The position numbers and the translations under genes were made by a program. From positions 62,001-126,000 of the forward strand of contig JAHDKT010000013.1 in the NCBI GenBank assembly GCA_018436725.1: a DNA stretch of 64,000 nucleotides, given 5' to 3'. The notes under the pieces are model-generated. The model was not told where the DNA came from, did not search any database, and worked only from the letters and a program-made list of their open reading frames with translations. Below, piece by piece: positions 42,766 through 49,697 of the stretch; position 1 is the stretch's first letter; every line of letters begins with the position of its first letter. This DNA comes from Synergistaceae bacterium (GTDB lineage: Bacteria > Synergistota > Synergistia > Synergistales > Aminobacteriaceae).

Positions 42766-43761
42766 ATGTCCAGTCGAGGAAAGATCGCTCTCGTTATCGC
42801 GGGCGGCCAGATAGGAATGAGATTCAACGAACAGATGAATTCCTGGCAACCTACAATCACCCCTGAAGAAATGCTCGAATGGCTTCCTGAAGAGACGGCG
42901 AAAAAGATTTTCGTCGTCGACTGGAGTCATCAGCCAAGCAGCCACTACAGTATCAGAATGACCGCGGATCTGGTTCAGGTGCTTTCGAAAACGGTGGTGG
43001 ACGGCGCCGATGGCATCGTCGTGACATGCGGCACCGACACTCTCGAAGAGATGGCCTATCTCGCCGATCTCTACTGGGCCTACCCTCAGCCCCTCATTTT
43101 CACCGCGTCCATTTATCCGTTCGACATCCCCGGCTCCGACGCGCAACTCAACCTTATGCAGGCGATCAGCGCTTCTATTTCCAGAGAGTGCTGGGGTTTG
43201 GGGGTACTGGCCTGCGTTCAGGAACTCCTCTTCGCCGCATCCGAGATAAGCGAAATCTCGAGCCAGAGGCGGGACGCCTTCGCGGCCCCCGGCAGAGGCC
43301 CGCTTGCGCAGTTCATCGGAGAAAAAGTGGACATACTCAGACAGCACAAACGCGCGAAGGTCCTTGAGGGGTCGATGATGCCCACCAGGGACGTCGAATT
43401 GCTCTCCGTTTCTCTCGGCGGAGGCGAAAGGCTTCTTGAAATGCTCTCCTCCGACGAAAAACGCGAACTTGACGGACTCGTCATCGCCGGCTTCGGCAAC
43501 GGCCATGTACCCCCTTCATGGATTCCACGTATCAAAAAGCTACTGAAGGACGACATCCCGGTAGTGATCACTACGAGATGTCCAGAAGGGCACACGCGCG
43601 AAATCCCCTACTCTTTTGAAGGAAGCATGACGCGCCTCATGGAGATGGGTGTTATGGAGGGCGGTTCTCTACGTCCGATACAAGCGAGACTCAAGCTCGC
43701 CGCAGGACTCGGCGCCGGACTCCGTCGAGCGGATCTTCAGCAGTATCTCCTCGACAAGTAA
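42766..43761 (+). CDS. Asparaginase-family protein lacking the catalytic threonine
   Basis: A 331-residue protein with the bacterial type I L-asparaginase fold (AnsA-like). The N-terminal signature reads VIAGGQIGM where active enzymes have TGGTIGM, so the nucleophilic Thr is Gln15. The second signature is CGTDTLEEMAY: Thr90 and Asp91 stay but the preceding His is Cys88. The lysine of the second triad is not found near ISEISSQRRDAFAAPGRG. Otherwise the fold is well kept (PLIFTASIYPF, GSDAQLNLMQAI, GLVIAGFGNGHVP, VVITTRCPEG). It is probably not an asparaginase; another reaction or a binding role is likely. ATG at 42766 behind AAGGAGG. Confidence 0.82.
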   Translation: MSSRGKIALVIAGGQIGMRFNEQMNSWQPTITPEEMLEWLPEETAKKIFVVDWSHQPSSHYSIRMTADLVQVLSKTVVDGADGIVVTCGTDTLEEMAYLADLYWAYPQPLIFTASIYPFDIPGSDAQLNLMQAISASISRECWGLGVLACVQELLFAASEISEISSQRRDAFAAPGRGPLAQFIGEKVDILRQHKRAKVLEGSMMPTRDVELLSVSLGGGERLLEMLSSDEKRELDGLVIAGFGNGHVPPSWIPRIKKLLKDDIPVVITTRCPEGHTREIPYSFEGSMTRLMEMGVMEGGSLRPIQARLKLAAGLGAGLRRADLQQYLLDK

Positions 43762-43819
43762 CGCGTACGCCCCGGGTGCGAACTCCCGGCTCCAAAAGCA
43801 AATGATCCGCAGTACGGAG

Positions 43820-43848
43820 TGGTCAAAAGCGTCAGTACATGATAGAAT
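43820..43848 (+). promoter_or_regulatory. Candidate promoter of the PPC-domain gene
   Basis: TGGTCA (43820-43825), 17 bases, TAGAAT (43843-43848). Confidence 0.4.
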
Positions 43849-43924
43849 ATTTACAGAAATACGGAGAGCCGTTCTTCGGCAGAAAAATCGACCATCGCCG
43901 AAAATTGAAAGGAGGACGAGGAGC

Positions 43925-44350
43925 ATGAAGTACGCCGCCACCGATGAAATTATCGCGATACGTCTTTCGGAAGGGGAGGATATTGCCGATTCTCTGATAC
44001 ATGTCTGCAAGGCATGCGACGTCGATTCGGCAGTCATCGTCTCCGCAGCTGGAATGGTGTCTTCCGTGACGTTCGGCTGGTACAACGGCCGGGACTACAA
44101 TACGGAGACAGTGCGCGAGATAATGGAGCTTACATCGCTCAGCGGGAACGTAAGCTTCCGAGGAGGCGCTCTCTATCCGCACCTTCACGGTGTTTTCAAC
44201 AAACCGGATCATGCCGCGCTCTCCGGACATCTTCTTCAGGCCATCGTCTTCAACAACACCGAACTCTTCTTAAAACCTCTCGCAACTGTTCACCTCGGAC
44301 GCTCTTTCGACGGTTCATTCGAAGCGCTTTCCCCGGAGAAGAGGATGTGA
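43925..44350 (+). CDS. PPC/DUF296-domain protein
   Basis: A 141-residue protein of the plants-and-prokaryotes conserved domain (DUF296). Characteristic parts are IRLSEGEDIADSLIHVCKACDVDSAVIVSAAGMVSSVTFGWYN (start of the domain), LSGNVSFRGGALYPHLHGVF with the metal-binding HLH pattern, and GHLLQAIVFNNTELFL. Prokaryotic members form trimers, some bind zinc, and a DNA-binding role is assumed from the plant AHL proteins; the true function is unknown. ATG behind GGAGGACGAGGAG. Confidence 0.85.
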   Translation: MKYAATDEIIAIRLSEGEDIADSLIHVCKACDVDSAVIVSAAGMVSSVTFGWYNGRDYNTETVREIMELTSLSGNVSFRGGALYPHLHGVFNKPDHAALSGHLLQAIVFNNTELFLKPLATVHLGRSFDGSFEALSPEKRM

Positions 44351-44398
44351 TGCTCCGGGTTTTTCTCTGAAACCGCTTTTCATCCCCGATATGCACAG

Positions 44399-44447
44399 CG
44401 CCCCCGAGTACGGACGGAGGTCCTGCTTCGAGGGCGCCCTTTTTATT
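44399..44447. terminator. Probable terminator between convergent genes
   Basis: GCGCCC (44399-44404) and GGGCGC (44432-44437) with a long imperfect loop, then CTTTTTATT. It separates the PPC-domain gene from convergent ybaK. Confidence 0.5.
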
Positions 44448-44461
44448 GCTATTTTTTCCGA

Positions 44462-44929
44462 TCACTTCTTGAGAGAGCACTTCCTTCCTCCCGTAAGCCG
44501 TGCAAGGTCCTCTGGGGCAACGGGAAAGAACGAGTGATCCGTTCCGGCGGCCGCCCAGACTACCGGGTACAGGAAAATATCTTCGTCGAGGAAAGCCGGA
44601 GGAAGCCCGGGGTATCCTACCGGGGGAACCCCTCCTATTCTGAAGCCCGACCAGTTAAAAACGTATTCCGGGTCGGCCATTCTGACCTTCTTTGCATCCG
44701 CTTCTCTTCGAACTTTTTTCACATCCACACGATTGACCCCGGACATGAGAGCCAGCGCCGGACGATCGTCCACCAGGAGCACCAGGCTCTTCAAAATATG
44801 CTCGGGCAGCGCGCCCACCACACGCGAGGCGTCCTCCACGGTGAATATCGTTTCCTCCGAGTATATGATGGATTCCGGGAATCCCTTCTCCTTTAAAAAG
44901 CTGCGAACCTTGATCACCGGGTCCTGCAT
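44462..44929 (-). CDS. YbaK/ProX-family aminoacyl-tRNA deacylase
   Basis: A 155-residue editing protein that hydrolyses mischarged tRNA, typically Cys-tRNA(Pro) or Ala-tRNA(Pro). VEDASRVVGALPEHILKSLVLLVDDRPAL, the invariant Lys in the KS(L/I)V strand, VRMADPEYVFNWSGFRIGGVPPVG and the C-terminal AAAGTDHSFFPVAPEDL fit the family. The start is uncertain: ATG 44929 gives the usual family length, while ATG 44971 or an upstream codon adds a charged N-terminal tail, and none has a strong ribosome site. It follows the lysR gene on the same strand. Confidence 0.88.
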   Translation of the reverse strand: MQDPVIKVRSFLKEKGFPESIIYSEETIFTVEDASRVVGALPEHILKSLVLLVDDRPALALMSGVNRVDVKKVRREADAKKVRMADPEYVFNWSGFRIGGVPPVGYPGLPPAFLDEDIFLYPVVWAAAGTDHSFFPVAPEDLARLTGGRKCSLKK

Positions 44930-44984
44930 CCGCTCTTCGGAAAACGGGGCTTCCTTTTCTTCAGGCCACATCGTTCGACGTTGT

Positions 44985-45866
44985 TTAGTCGTCCTTGAAA
45001 GTCTTTCTTTCAAGAAGGAACTCGAGGAGCGTCTCCATCGCTTTTGTCGTCATGGTACCGTACGTAATTGAGAATGTTCTCATAAGAGCTGGTCGGAACG
45101 GTATCATAGCAAGCCCCGAGACATCGGCGCCTGCGAGGCGCGAAATAACAGCTCCCTCCGCGCCTTTCTTCACGGCTTCGACAACCGCGTTTACATGCCC
45201 GAATTTCAGATAGACATGCTTTCCCTTCCCTGTATGCGCTTTGAACGCGTCCTCCCAGATGCGGGACGTCGAGGAGCCGGTGACTCTGCCAACGAGATCC
45301 ATGTTCTCCAGATCGCGCAGTGTGATACTTTCACGTTCTGCGAGAGGATGCTCCGGAGAGACAAGAAGCACCAGTTCGTCCCTGGCGAAAGGAACTGTAT
45401 TGAATCCGGACGCATGCCTGCCGTGCCCTGTCACCGAAATGTCCGATTCCCTGGTAACAAGCTTTTCCACGGCTTCGCGCGAATCGGAGATGCGGACTTC
45501 CACTTCGATGTTCGGATAGAGTCTCCGGAAGTCGACGAGAATTCCCGGAAGAATATAGTCGCCGGGGATGGAGCTTGCGCTGATCCTGACAATGCCCGAT
45601 ACGTCGTCGGCTATATCGGAGAAGTCGCGTTTGATATCCGCAAGCTGGGAGATTGTCTTTCGAGCAAACTTATACAGGACTTCTCCCTCGACCGTGAGGT
45701 TGGAGCATTTCTGCCCTCTGGCAAATATCTTGACTCCCATCTCCCGTTCAAGTTTCGCGATGTGCTTGCTCACCGCCGGCTGAGAAATTCCGAGCGATGC
45801 TGCCGCAGCCGAGATGCTTCCTTTTTCCATAACTTCCACTAAACTTTGAAGTTCACGAAAATCCAA
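44985..45866 (-). CDS. LysR-family transcriptional regulator
   Basis: A 293-residue LTTR. The N-terminal winged helix-turn-helix (FRELQSLVEVMEKGSISAAAASLGISQPAVSKHIAKLEREMG, up to about residue 45) and the periplasmic-binding-protein-like effector domain (from about 90, VRISASSIPGDYILPGIL) are clear. The start is a TTG at 45866, 8 bases behind GGGGAGG; the much longer upstream frame has AT-rich, unlikely sequence. It is divergent from an XRE/ImmA operon across an AT-rich intergenic region with a repeated 10-mer. The target is unknown. Confidence 0.9.
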   Translation of the reverse strand: MDFRELQSLVEVMEKGSISAAAASLGISQPAVSKHIAKLEREMGVKIFARGQKCSNLTVEGEVLYKFARKTISQLADIKRDFSDIADDVSGIVRISASSIPGDYILPGILVDFRRLYPNIEVEVRISDSREAVEKLVTRESDISVTGHGRHASGFNTVPFARDELVLLVSPEHPLAERESITLRDLENMDLVGRVTGSSTSRIWEDAFKAHTGKGKHVYLKFGHVNAVVEAVKKGAEGAVISRLAGADVSGLAMIPFRPALMRTFSITYGTMTTKAMETLLEFLLERKTFKDD

Positions 45867-45887
45867 AGCTGATACCTCCCCAAAGAC

Positions 45888-45933
45888 AATATATTCTTTT
45901 TCCCACTCAAACGCCCTTACACAAATATATTCT
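45888..45933. repeat. 10-bp direct repeat upstream of lysR
   Basis: AATATATTCT occurs at 45888-45897 and 45924-45933, 36 bases apart, in the divergent promoter region. It may be a binding site for one of the two flanking regulators, or simply part of the AT-rich promoter DNA. Confidence 0.3.
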
Positions 45934-45990
45934 GAAAGAGAAAGAAGTTCAAGGGGGCAAAGATATTTTTCTGGAAAAGAAGTTCGGGGC

Positions 45991-46018
45991 TTGAACTTAG
46001 TGTAATCATGTATATAAT
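45991..46018 (+). promoter_or_regulatory. Promoter of the XRE/ImmA operon
   Basis: TTGAAC (45991-45996), 16 bases, TATAAT (46013-46018), 40 bases before the ATG. Confidence 0.65.
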
Positions 46019-46058
46019 AATATATATCCACTGAACACACGATGGAGGAGGAATCGCA

Positions 46059-46430
46059 ATGAGCCTCGGAATGAGGATACGCACTCTGCGCAAGGCTTTG
46101 GGGTTGACCCAGCAGGGCCTTGCGGAGAGGACGCAGGTGAGCAGGATATACATACAGGCGCTGGAGAGCAATCGAAGGACGCCTTCGATGAAGCTCCTCT
46201 CGCGTCTTGCTGATTCCCTTGAGGTGGAGGTACAGGATCTGGTCAAGACGATGTCGACATCTCCTTCCGGCAGATTGCAGCTTGAAGAGATCTTTCAGGC
46301 GGCTCCCGAGACGGAGGTTTGGTACAGAAGCAAGCGACTGAAAGCCAAGGAACTGCGATTCGTTCAGAGTCTAATCGACGCGGCGATCGCGCGCTGGGAG
46401 GAAGAGGACAGCGCCGATGGGAGCGACTGA
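46059..46430 (+). CDS. XRE-family transcriptional regulator
   Basis: A 123-residue repressor-type protein. The helix-turn-helix is residues 5-60 (RIRTLRKALGLTQQGLAERTQVSRIYIQALESNRRTPS). The C-terminal half is acidic and helical, ending EEEDSADGSD. It overlaps the next gene, an ImmA-type metalloprotease, by 14 bases. Such pairs work as a repressor and its inactivating protease in mobile elements and stress circuits, though no mobile element is seen here. ATG behind GGAGGAGG. Confidence 0.9.
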   Translation: MSLGMRIRTLRKALGLTQQGLAERTQVSRIYIQALESNRRTPSMKLLSRLADSLEVEVQDLVKTMSTSPSGRLQLEEIFQAAPETEVWYRSKRLKAKELRFVQSLIDAAIARWEEEDSADGSD

Positions 46431-46878
46431 CCGTTCCGCTCTCCGTATGCGCCCTCAAGCGGCGTGCCGCAGCGACGAGTTCGATTATCCGTCCCCTCCC
46501 GACTTTCTGCCCGAGTGGGCTGTCCGAGAAGGCGGCGAGTGGGCCGGGCTCGACGAGTTCTCGGTTCTTGTGAAAGCCGAGGAGCGAACCGGAAAAACAC
46601 TGGAAATCGAGTATCACGATCTTCCGTTCGGGACATGGGGGGTGCACATTGTTCGCGGGCACAGAGGACTGATCCTGGTCAACAGACGTCTGCCGCCTTA
46701 TTGGAGACGCTTTGCTCTTTTCCATGAACTTCATCACTTCCTGGAGCACACCGGAGGGGCGCAGCTCTGGACGCGTACGGCGACGCCGCTCTCAAGTTTC
46801 GAACATCAGGCCGACCTCTTCGCATGGGCGGCGATGCGCAAGGAATGGTCGCGATGCTGGGCGCACGCATCCCCGTGA
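46417..46878 (+). CDS. ImmA/IrrE-family metallo-endopeptidase
   Basis: A 153-residue zinc protease of the ImmA/IrrE (COG2856, DUF955) family. The HExxH motif is FHELHHFLEH (His103, Glu104, His107), with the downstream acidic ligand region FEHQADLFAWAAM (Glu129/Asp133) as in EEQANxFA of the family. The N-terminal 40 residues are unlike the core. It probably cleaves the XRE regulator encoded just before it. The end of the gene overlaps the start of a radical-SAM gene by 25 bases, so all three are co-translated. Confidence 0.85.
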   Translation: MGATDRSALRMRPQAACRSDEFDYPSPPDFLPEWAVREGGEWAGLDEFSVLVKAEERTGKTLEIEYHDLPFGTWGVHIVRGHRGLILVNRRLPPYWRRFALFHELHHFLEHTGGAQLWTRTATPLSSFEHQADLFAWAAMRKEWSRCWAHASP

Positions 46879-47864
46879 CCGACGTTATTCGTACCGCATC
46901 CTCCTGCAAACGTCTTCCCAGCATTCCGTTCTTTCTTTCCATGGAGTCTTGCCCGCGGCGATGCGTCTATTGCCATCAGGGTGAAATTACGGGAGTTTCC
47001 AGGACTCCGTCTCCCCGCTTCGTGCGGGAGGCGCTCGTTCTTCTTCGGGAACCTCGTGAAGTCTGTTTTTTCGGGGGGAGTTTCACGTGCCTCCACGAAG
47101 AACGCAGAAAGGACTATCTCGACGCCGTCCTTACCGCTCCCGAGGGAAGCCTCGTCCGTTTCTCCACCCATCCCCAGTGCATCACCCACGCCATTCTGGA
47201 CAGCCTTTCACCCTATCCGGTCTCCATGATCGAACTCGGAATCTCCTCGCTCGACGACGGCGTTCTGAAGATATGCAACAGAGGGTATACGAGCGAATTG
47301 GCGCTCTCGGCAATGGCCTCTGTCCTGGAAAGCGGTTTTCAGCTCGGCGCGCAGATGATGATCGGGCTCCCGGGACAGACGGAAGACAGCTCCGTCGAAG
47401 ATCTCCGCAAGATCGCAGCGCTCCGAGGTCGCAGGGAAAGGTCCTCGGTGACCCTCAGGATCTACCCCTGCCTCGTTCTTGAGAAGACGCCTCTCGCCGA
47501 ACTCATGAATCGCGGCGCCTACTCCCCTCTCGCACTGGAAGAAGGCGTGCGCCGTGCGGGAAGATTGCTCTTCGAGGCAGAACGTCTTGGCTTCCCGGTG
47601 CAGCGGATCGGTCTTCATGAGACGGAAAGCCTTTCCCGAAGCGTCCTCGCGGGGCCGCATCACCCGGCGCTGGGAGAGATGGCGCGCGCAGTCGCATTTA
47701 TCACCTGGCTGTTGGAGTCGTCTCCGTACGGCCCGTGGGAAATAAACAGGAGACAAATTTCGCTTCTGCGCGGACACTGCAAGTTTGGCCTGCGCTTCAT
47801 GGCGGAGAGAACCGGACTCCCTCTCTCCGATATCGAGACACGCATCCGGTACGCAGCATTATAA
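46854..47864 (+). CDS. Radical SAM protein (Elp3/COG1243-like core)
   Basis: A 336-residue radical SAM enzyme. The 4Fe-4S motif is CPRRCVYC (Cys33, Cys37, Cys40), followed by GGSFTCL, ELGISSLDDGVLKICNRGYT and GLPGQTEDSSVEDL, which resemble the radical SAM domain of Elp3-like and coproporphyrinogen-oxidase-like proteins. The C-terminus has HHPALGEMARA, as in a clade of Elp3-like proteins of anaerobes that lack the acetyltransferase domain. The substrate is unknown; tRNA is a possibility. ATG at 46854 inside the ImmA gene, with AAGGA upstream. Confidence 0.82.
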   Translation: MLGARIPVTDVIRTASSCKRLPSIPFFLSMESCPRRCVYCHQGEITGVSRTPSPRFVREALVLLREPREVCFFGGSFTCLHEERRKDYLDAVLTAPEGSLVRFSTHPQCITHAILDSLSPYPVSMIELGISSLDDGVLKICNRGYTSELALSAMASVLESGFQLGAQMMIGLPGQTEDSSVEDLRKIAALRGRRERSSVTLRIYPCLVLEKTPLAELMNRGAYSPLALEEGVRRAGRLLFEAERLGFPVQRIGLHETESLSRSVLAGPHHPALGEMARAVAFITWLLESSPYGPWEINRRQISLLRGHCKFGLRFMAERTGLPLSDIETRIRYAAL

Positions 47865-47903
47865 AACGTCCTCAAGCAGAAAGAGAAAAAAGACGGCGAA
47901 CGA

Positions 47904-47943
47904 TTGACGGCGCACCGCCTTCAGAATAAACTTGAGTCTCAAG
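47904..47943 (+). promoter_or_regulatory. Promoter and possible operator of the RpiR regulator
   Basis: TTGACG (47904-47909), 17 bases, TAAACT (47927-47932). The palindrome CTTGAGTCTCAAG (47931-47943) overlaps the start of transcription and may be an autoregulatory site. Confidence 0.5.
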
Positions 47944-47983
47944 AGCATATCAGGAGTACTAAACAGTTTCGGAGGTGTCTTTC

Positions 47984-48850
47984 ATGGATAGTTCGCAACT
48001 CCAGGCGTTGTTGCGAAGCAAAGTGGAAACCATGCCAAACAAGGCGAGAAGAGTTGTCGAATACCTCCTGGCGAACGCCAGGGAGGCGGCCTTTCTCTCG
48101 ATCGGTGAAGTGGCGGAAAAGCTGAACGTCTCGAAGGCGCAGCTTGTACGTGTTTCTCGGATGGTTGGTTTCGACGGTTATGCGGCATTGAAGGAAGCCC
48201 TCCAGGACACGGTCCTCGAACAGGTGAATCCTGCGGCGCTTCTTGGACGCATTATGAAGAACAGGCAGGATCTGCCCGAGGAAATTCTGCGGCTGGAACA
48301 TGCGAACCTGGACGATACGTGGAACCAGCTTCAGCCGGAAAAAATCGTTGCGTTCTGCGAAATGATGAAGGAAGCGCGCATGGTGTACTGCATGGGGTGG
48401 GGGATCTCCTCTATCGTCGCGGAGTCGCTCTTCACAAGGCTTCTCGAGATGGGAATCCGCAGCGCTCTGATGAAGAGAGGCTCGCTCGCCCTTATTGAGC
48501 AGGCGAGGGCAGTGACCGCCGGAGACGTCCTTTTGGTGTGCGAACTGCCGAGCTATGTCATCGAAGTGACGGAATCCGTGCAGAAAGCGGCCTCGAACGG
48601 CGCGTCCGTAATTACGCTCACCGACAGCCCCGCCGCCCCCGTATGCCAGTCGTCGACGCTCTCCTTCTTCGTCAGCGATACAACCCCGACCTTCGGCAGC
48701 AGCCTGGTCGGTCCAGTTTTCCTTGTGCACATCCTCACATCGGTTCTTGCCGTCAATCTCGGGGAATCCGCCCGTGCCGCCCTGCAAGACCAGGAAATGG
48801 GCCTTCACGACGAGCGGATCTACCACCCCGCGTACGGATTGCGGTACTGA
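47984..48850 (+). CDS. MurR/RpiR-family regulator with SIS domain
   Basis: A 288-residue regulator: N-terminal HTH_6 (about 1-77, ANAREAAFLSIGEVAEKLNVSKAQLVRVSRMVGFDGYAALKEAL) and a C-terminal SIS domain (about 125-250, GWGISSIVAESLF, then ITLTDSPAAPVCQSSTLSFFV) that binds sugar phosphates or similar ligands. No sugar operon lies next to it; both neighbours face other ways or end at terminators, so it may act at a distance or on itself. ATG at 47984 behind CGGAGG. Confidence 0.92.
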   Translation: MDSSQLQALLRSKVETMPNKARRVVEYLLANAREAAFLSIGEVAEKLNVSKAQLVRVSRMVGFDGYAALKEALQDTVLEQVNPAALLGRIMKNRQDLPEEILRLEHANLDDTWNQLQPEKIVAFCEMMKEARMVYCMGWGISSIVAESLFTRLLEMGIRSALMKRGSLALIEQARAVTAGDVLLVCELPSYVIEVTESVQKAASNGASVITLTDSPAAPVCQSSTLSFFVSDTTPTFGSSLVGPVFLVHILTSVLAVNLGESARAALQDQEMGLHDERIYHPAYGLRY

Positions 48851-48868
48851 AGAGAGTATCCGCTTTCC

Positions 48869-48924
48869 AAAACCGGTTCTCTTCGAAAAGCTACACTTCT
48901 CATCGAGGAGAACCGGTTTTTTCT
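48869..48924. terminator. Terminator between RpiR gene and UPF0173 gene
   Basis: Perfect 13-bp stem AAAACCGGTTCTC (48869-48881) with its complement (48908-48920), T run after and A run before: active in both directions. Confidence 0.85.
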
Positions 48925-48943
48925 CGTTGACGCGCCCTTCCTC

Positions 48944-49633
48944 TCAGACTGCGAGTTCGAGCGATTCTCCCGAATGCATGATCTTTACTCCAGCCGTTTT
49001 CCCCACGAGCTGTTCAAATGCATCAGGATCCGCCATAATCACAGGGAAGGTATCGTAGTGAATCGGGATGACGATCTCCGGACGGATAAAACCCACTGCC
49101 CGGGCCGCATCGTGAATATCCATCACGAAGTTGCCTCCGATGGGAAGAATAGCCGCCTTCACTTTTTCCTCGGCAAGAAGCTGCATATCCATTGTCAGCC
49201 CTGTATCTCCGGCATGATAGATCCGTACCCCGTCCACGTCGAGCAGAAATCCGCACGGGGCGCCCCCCGGCACCAGATGATCACCCTCCAAAATATCCGA
49301 GCCGTGGAGCGCGGGAGTCATCTTCACCCGCCCGAAGGGGAAGGTGAACGTGCCGCCGATATGCATCGCGTGGCATGAAACACCTTTTTTGCCCAGATAA
49401 TGACAGATCTCATAGTTCGCTACGACTGTGGCGCCTGTTCTGGAAGCTATCGAGACAGTGTCCCCCAGATGGTCCCCATGTCCGTGTGTGACAAAAATAT
49501 AGCGGACATCGTTGAATTCGCTCCCCTGCGCAGCTGCCGTCGGGTTGCCGGAAAGAAACGGATCGACGAGAAGAACCGTGTCTCTCCCTCGAATTTCGAA
49601 CGCCGAGTGTCCAAGATAGTGGAGCTTCGCCAT
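48944..49633 (-). CDS. UPF0173 metal-dependent hydrolase (YtkL-like)
   Basis: A 229-residue metallo-beta-lactamase-fold protein of the UPF0173 family, found widely in anaerobes and archaea. Metal motif THGHGDHLGD (about 49-58), GDTGL, and the C-terminal IHYDTFP provide ligands. The opening LHYLGHSAFEIRG is typical. Substrate unknown. It follows aspS after 64 bases containing a GC-rich hairpin. Confidence 0.92.
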   Translation of the reverse strand: MAKLHYLGHSAFEIRGRDTVLLVDPFLSGNPTAAAQGSEFNDVRYIFVTHGHGDHLGDTVSIASRTGATVVANYEICHYLGKKGVSCHAMHIGGTFTFPFGRVKMTPALHGSDILEGDHLVPGGAPCGFLLDVDGVRIYHAGDTGLTMDMQLLAEEKVKAAILPIGGNFVMDIHDAARAVGFIRPEIVIPIHYDTFPVIMADPDAFEQLVGKTAGVKIMHSGESLELAV

Positions 49634-49665
49634 GGATCTCTCCTCCTTCTCATTCGGTATGCAAA

Positions 49666-49685
49666 GGCCCCCGAAGACGGGGGCC
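49666..49685 (-). terminator. Hairpin after aspS
   Basis: GGCCCCC / GGGGGCC, 7-bp stem. Only three T follow on the minus strand, so termination may be partial. Confidence 0.5.
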
Positions 49686-49697
49686 GGAATGCCGGGA

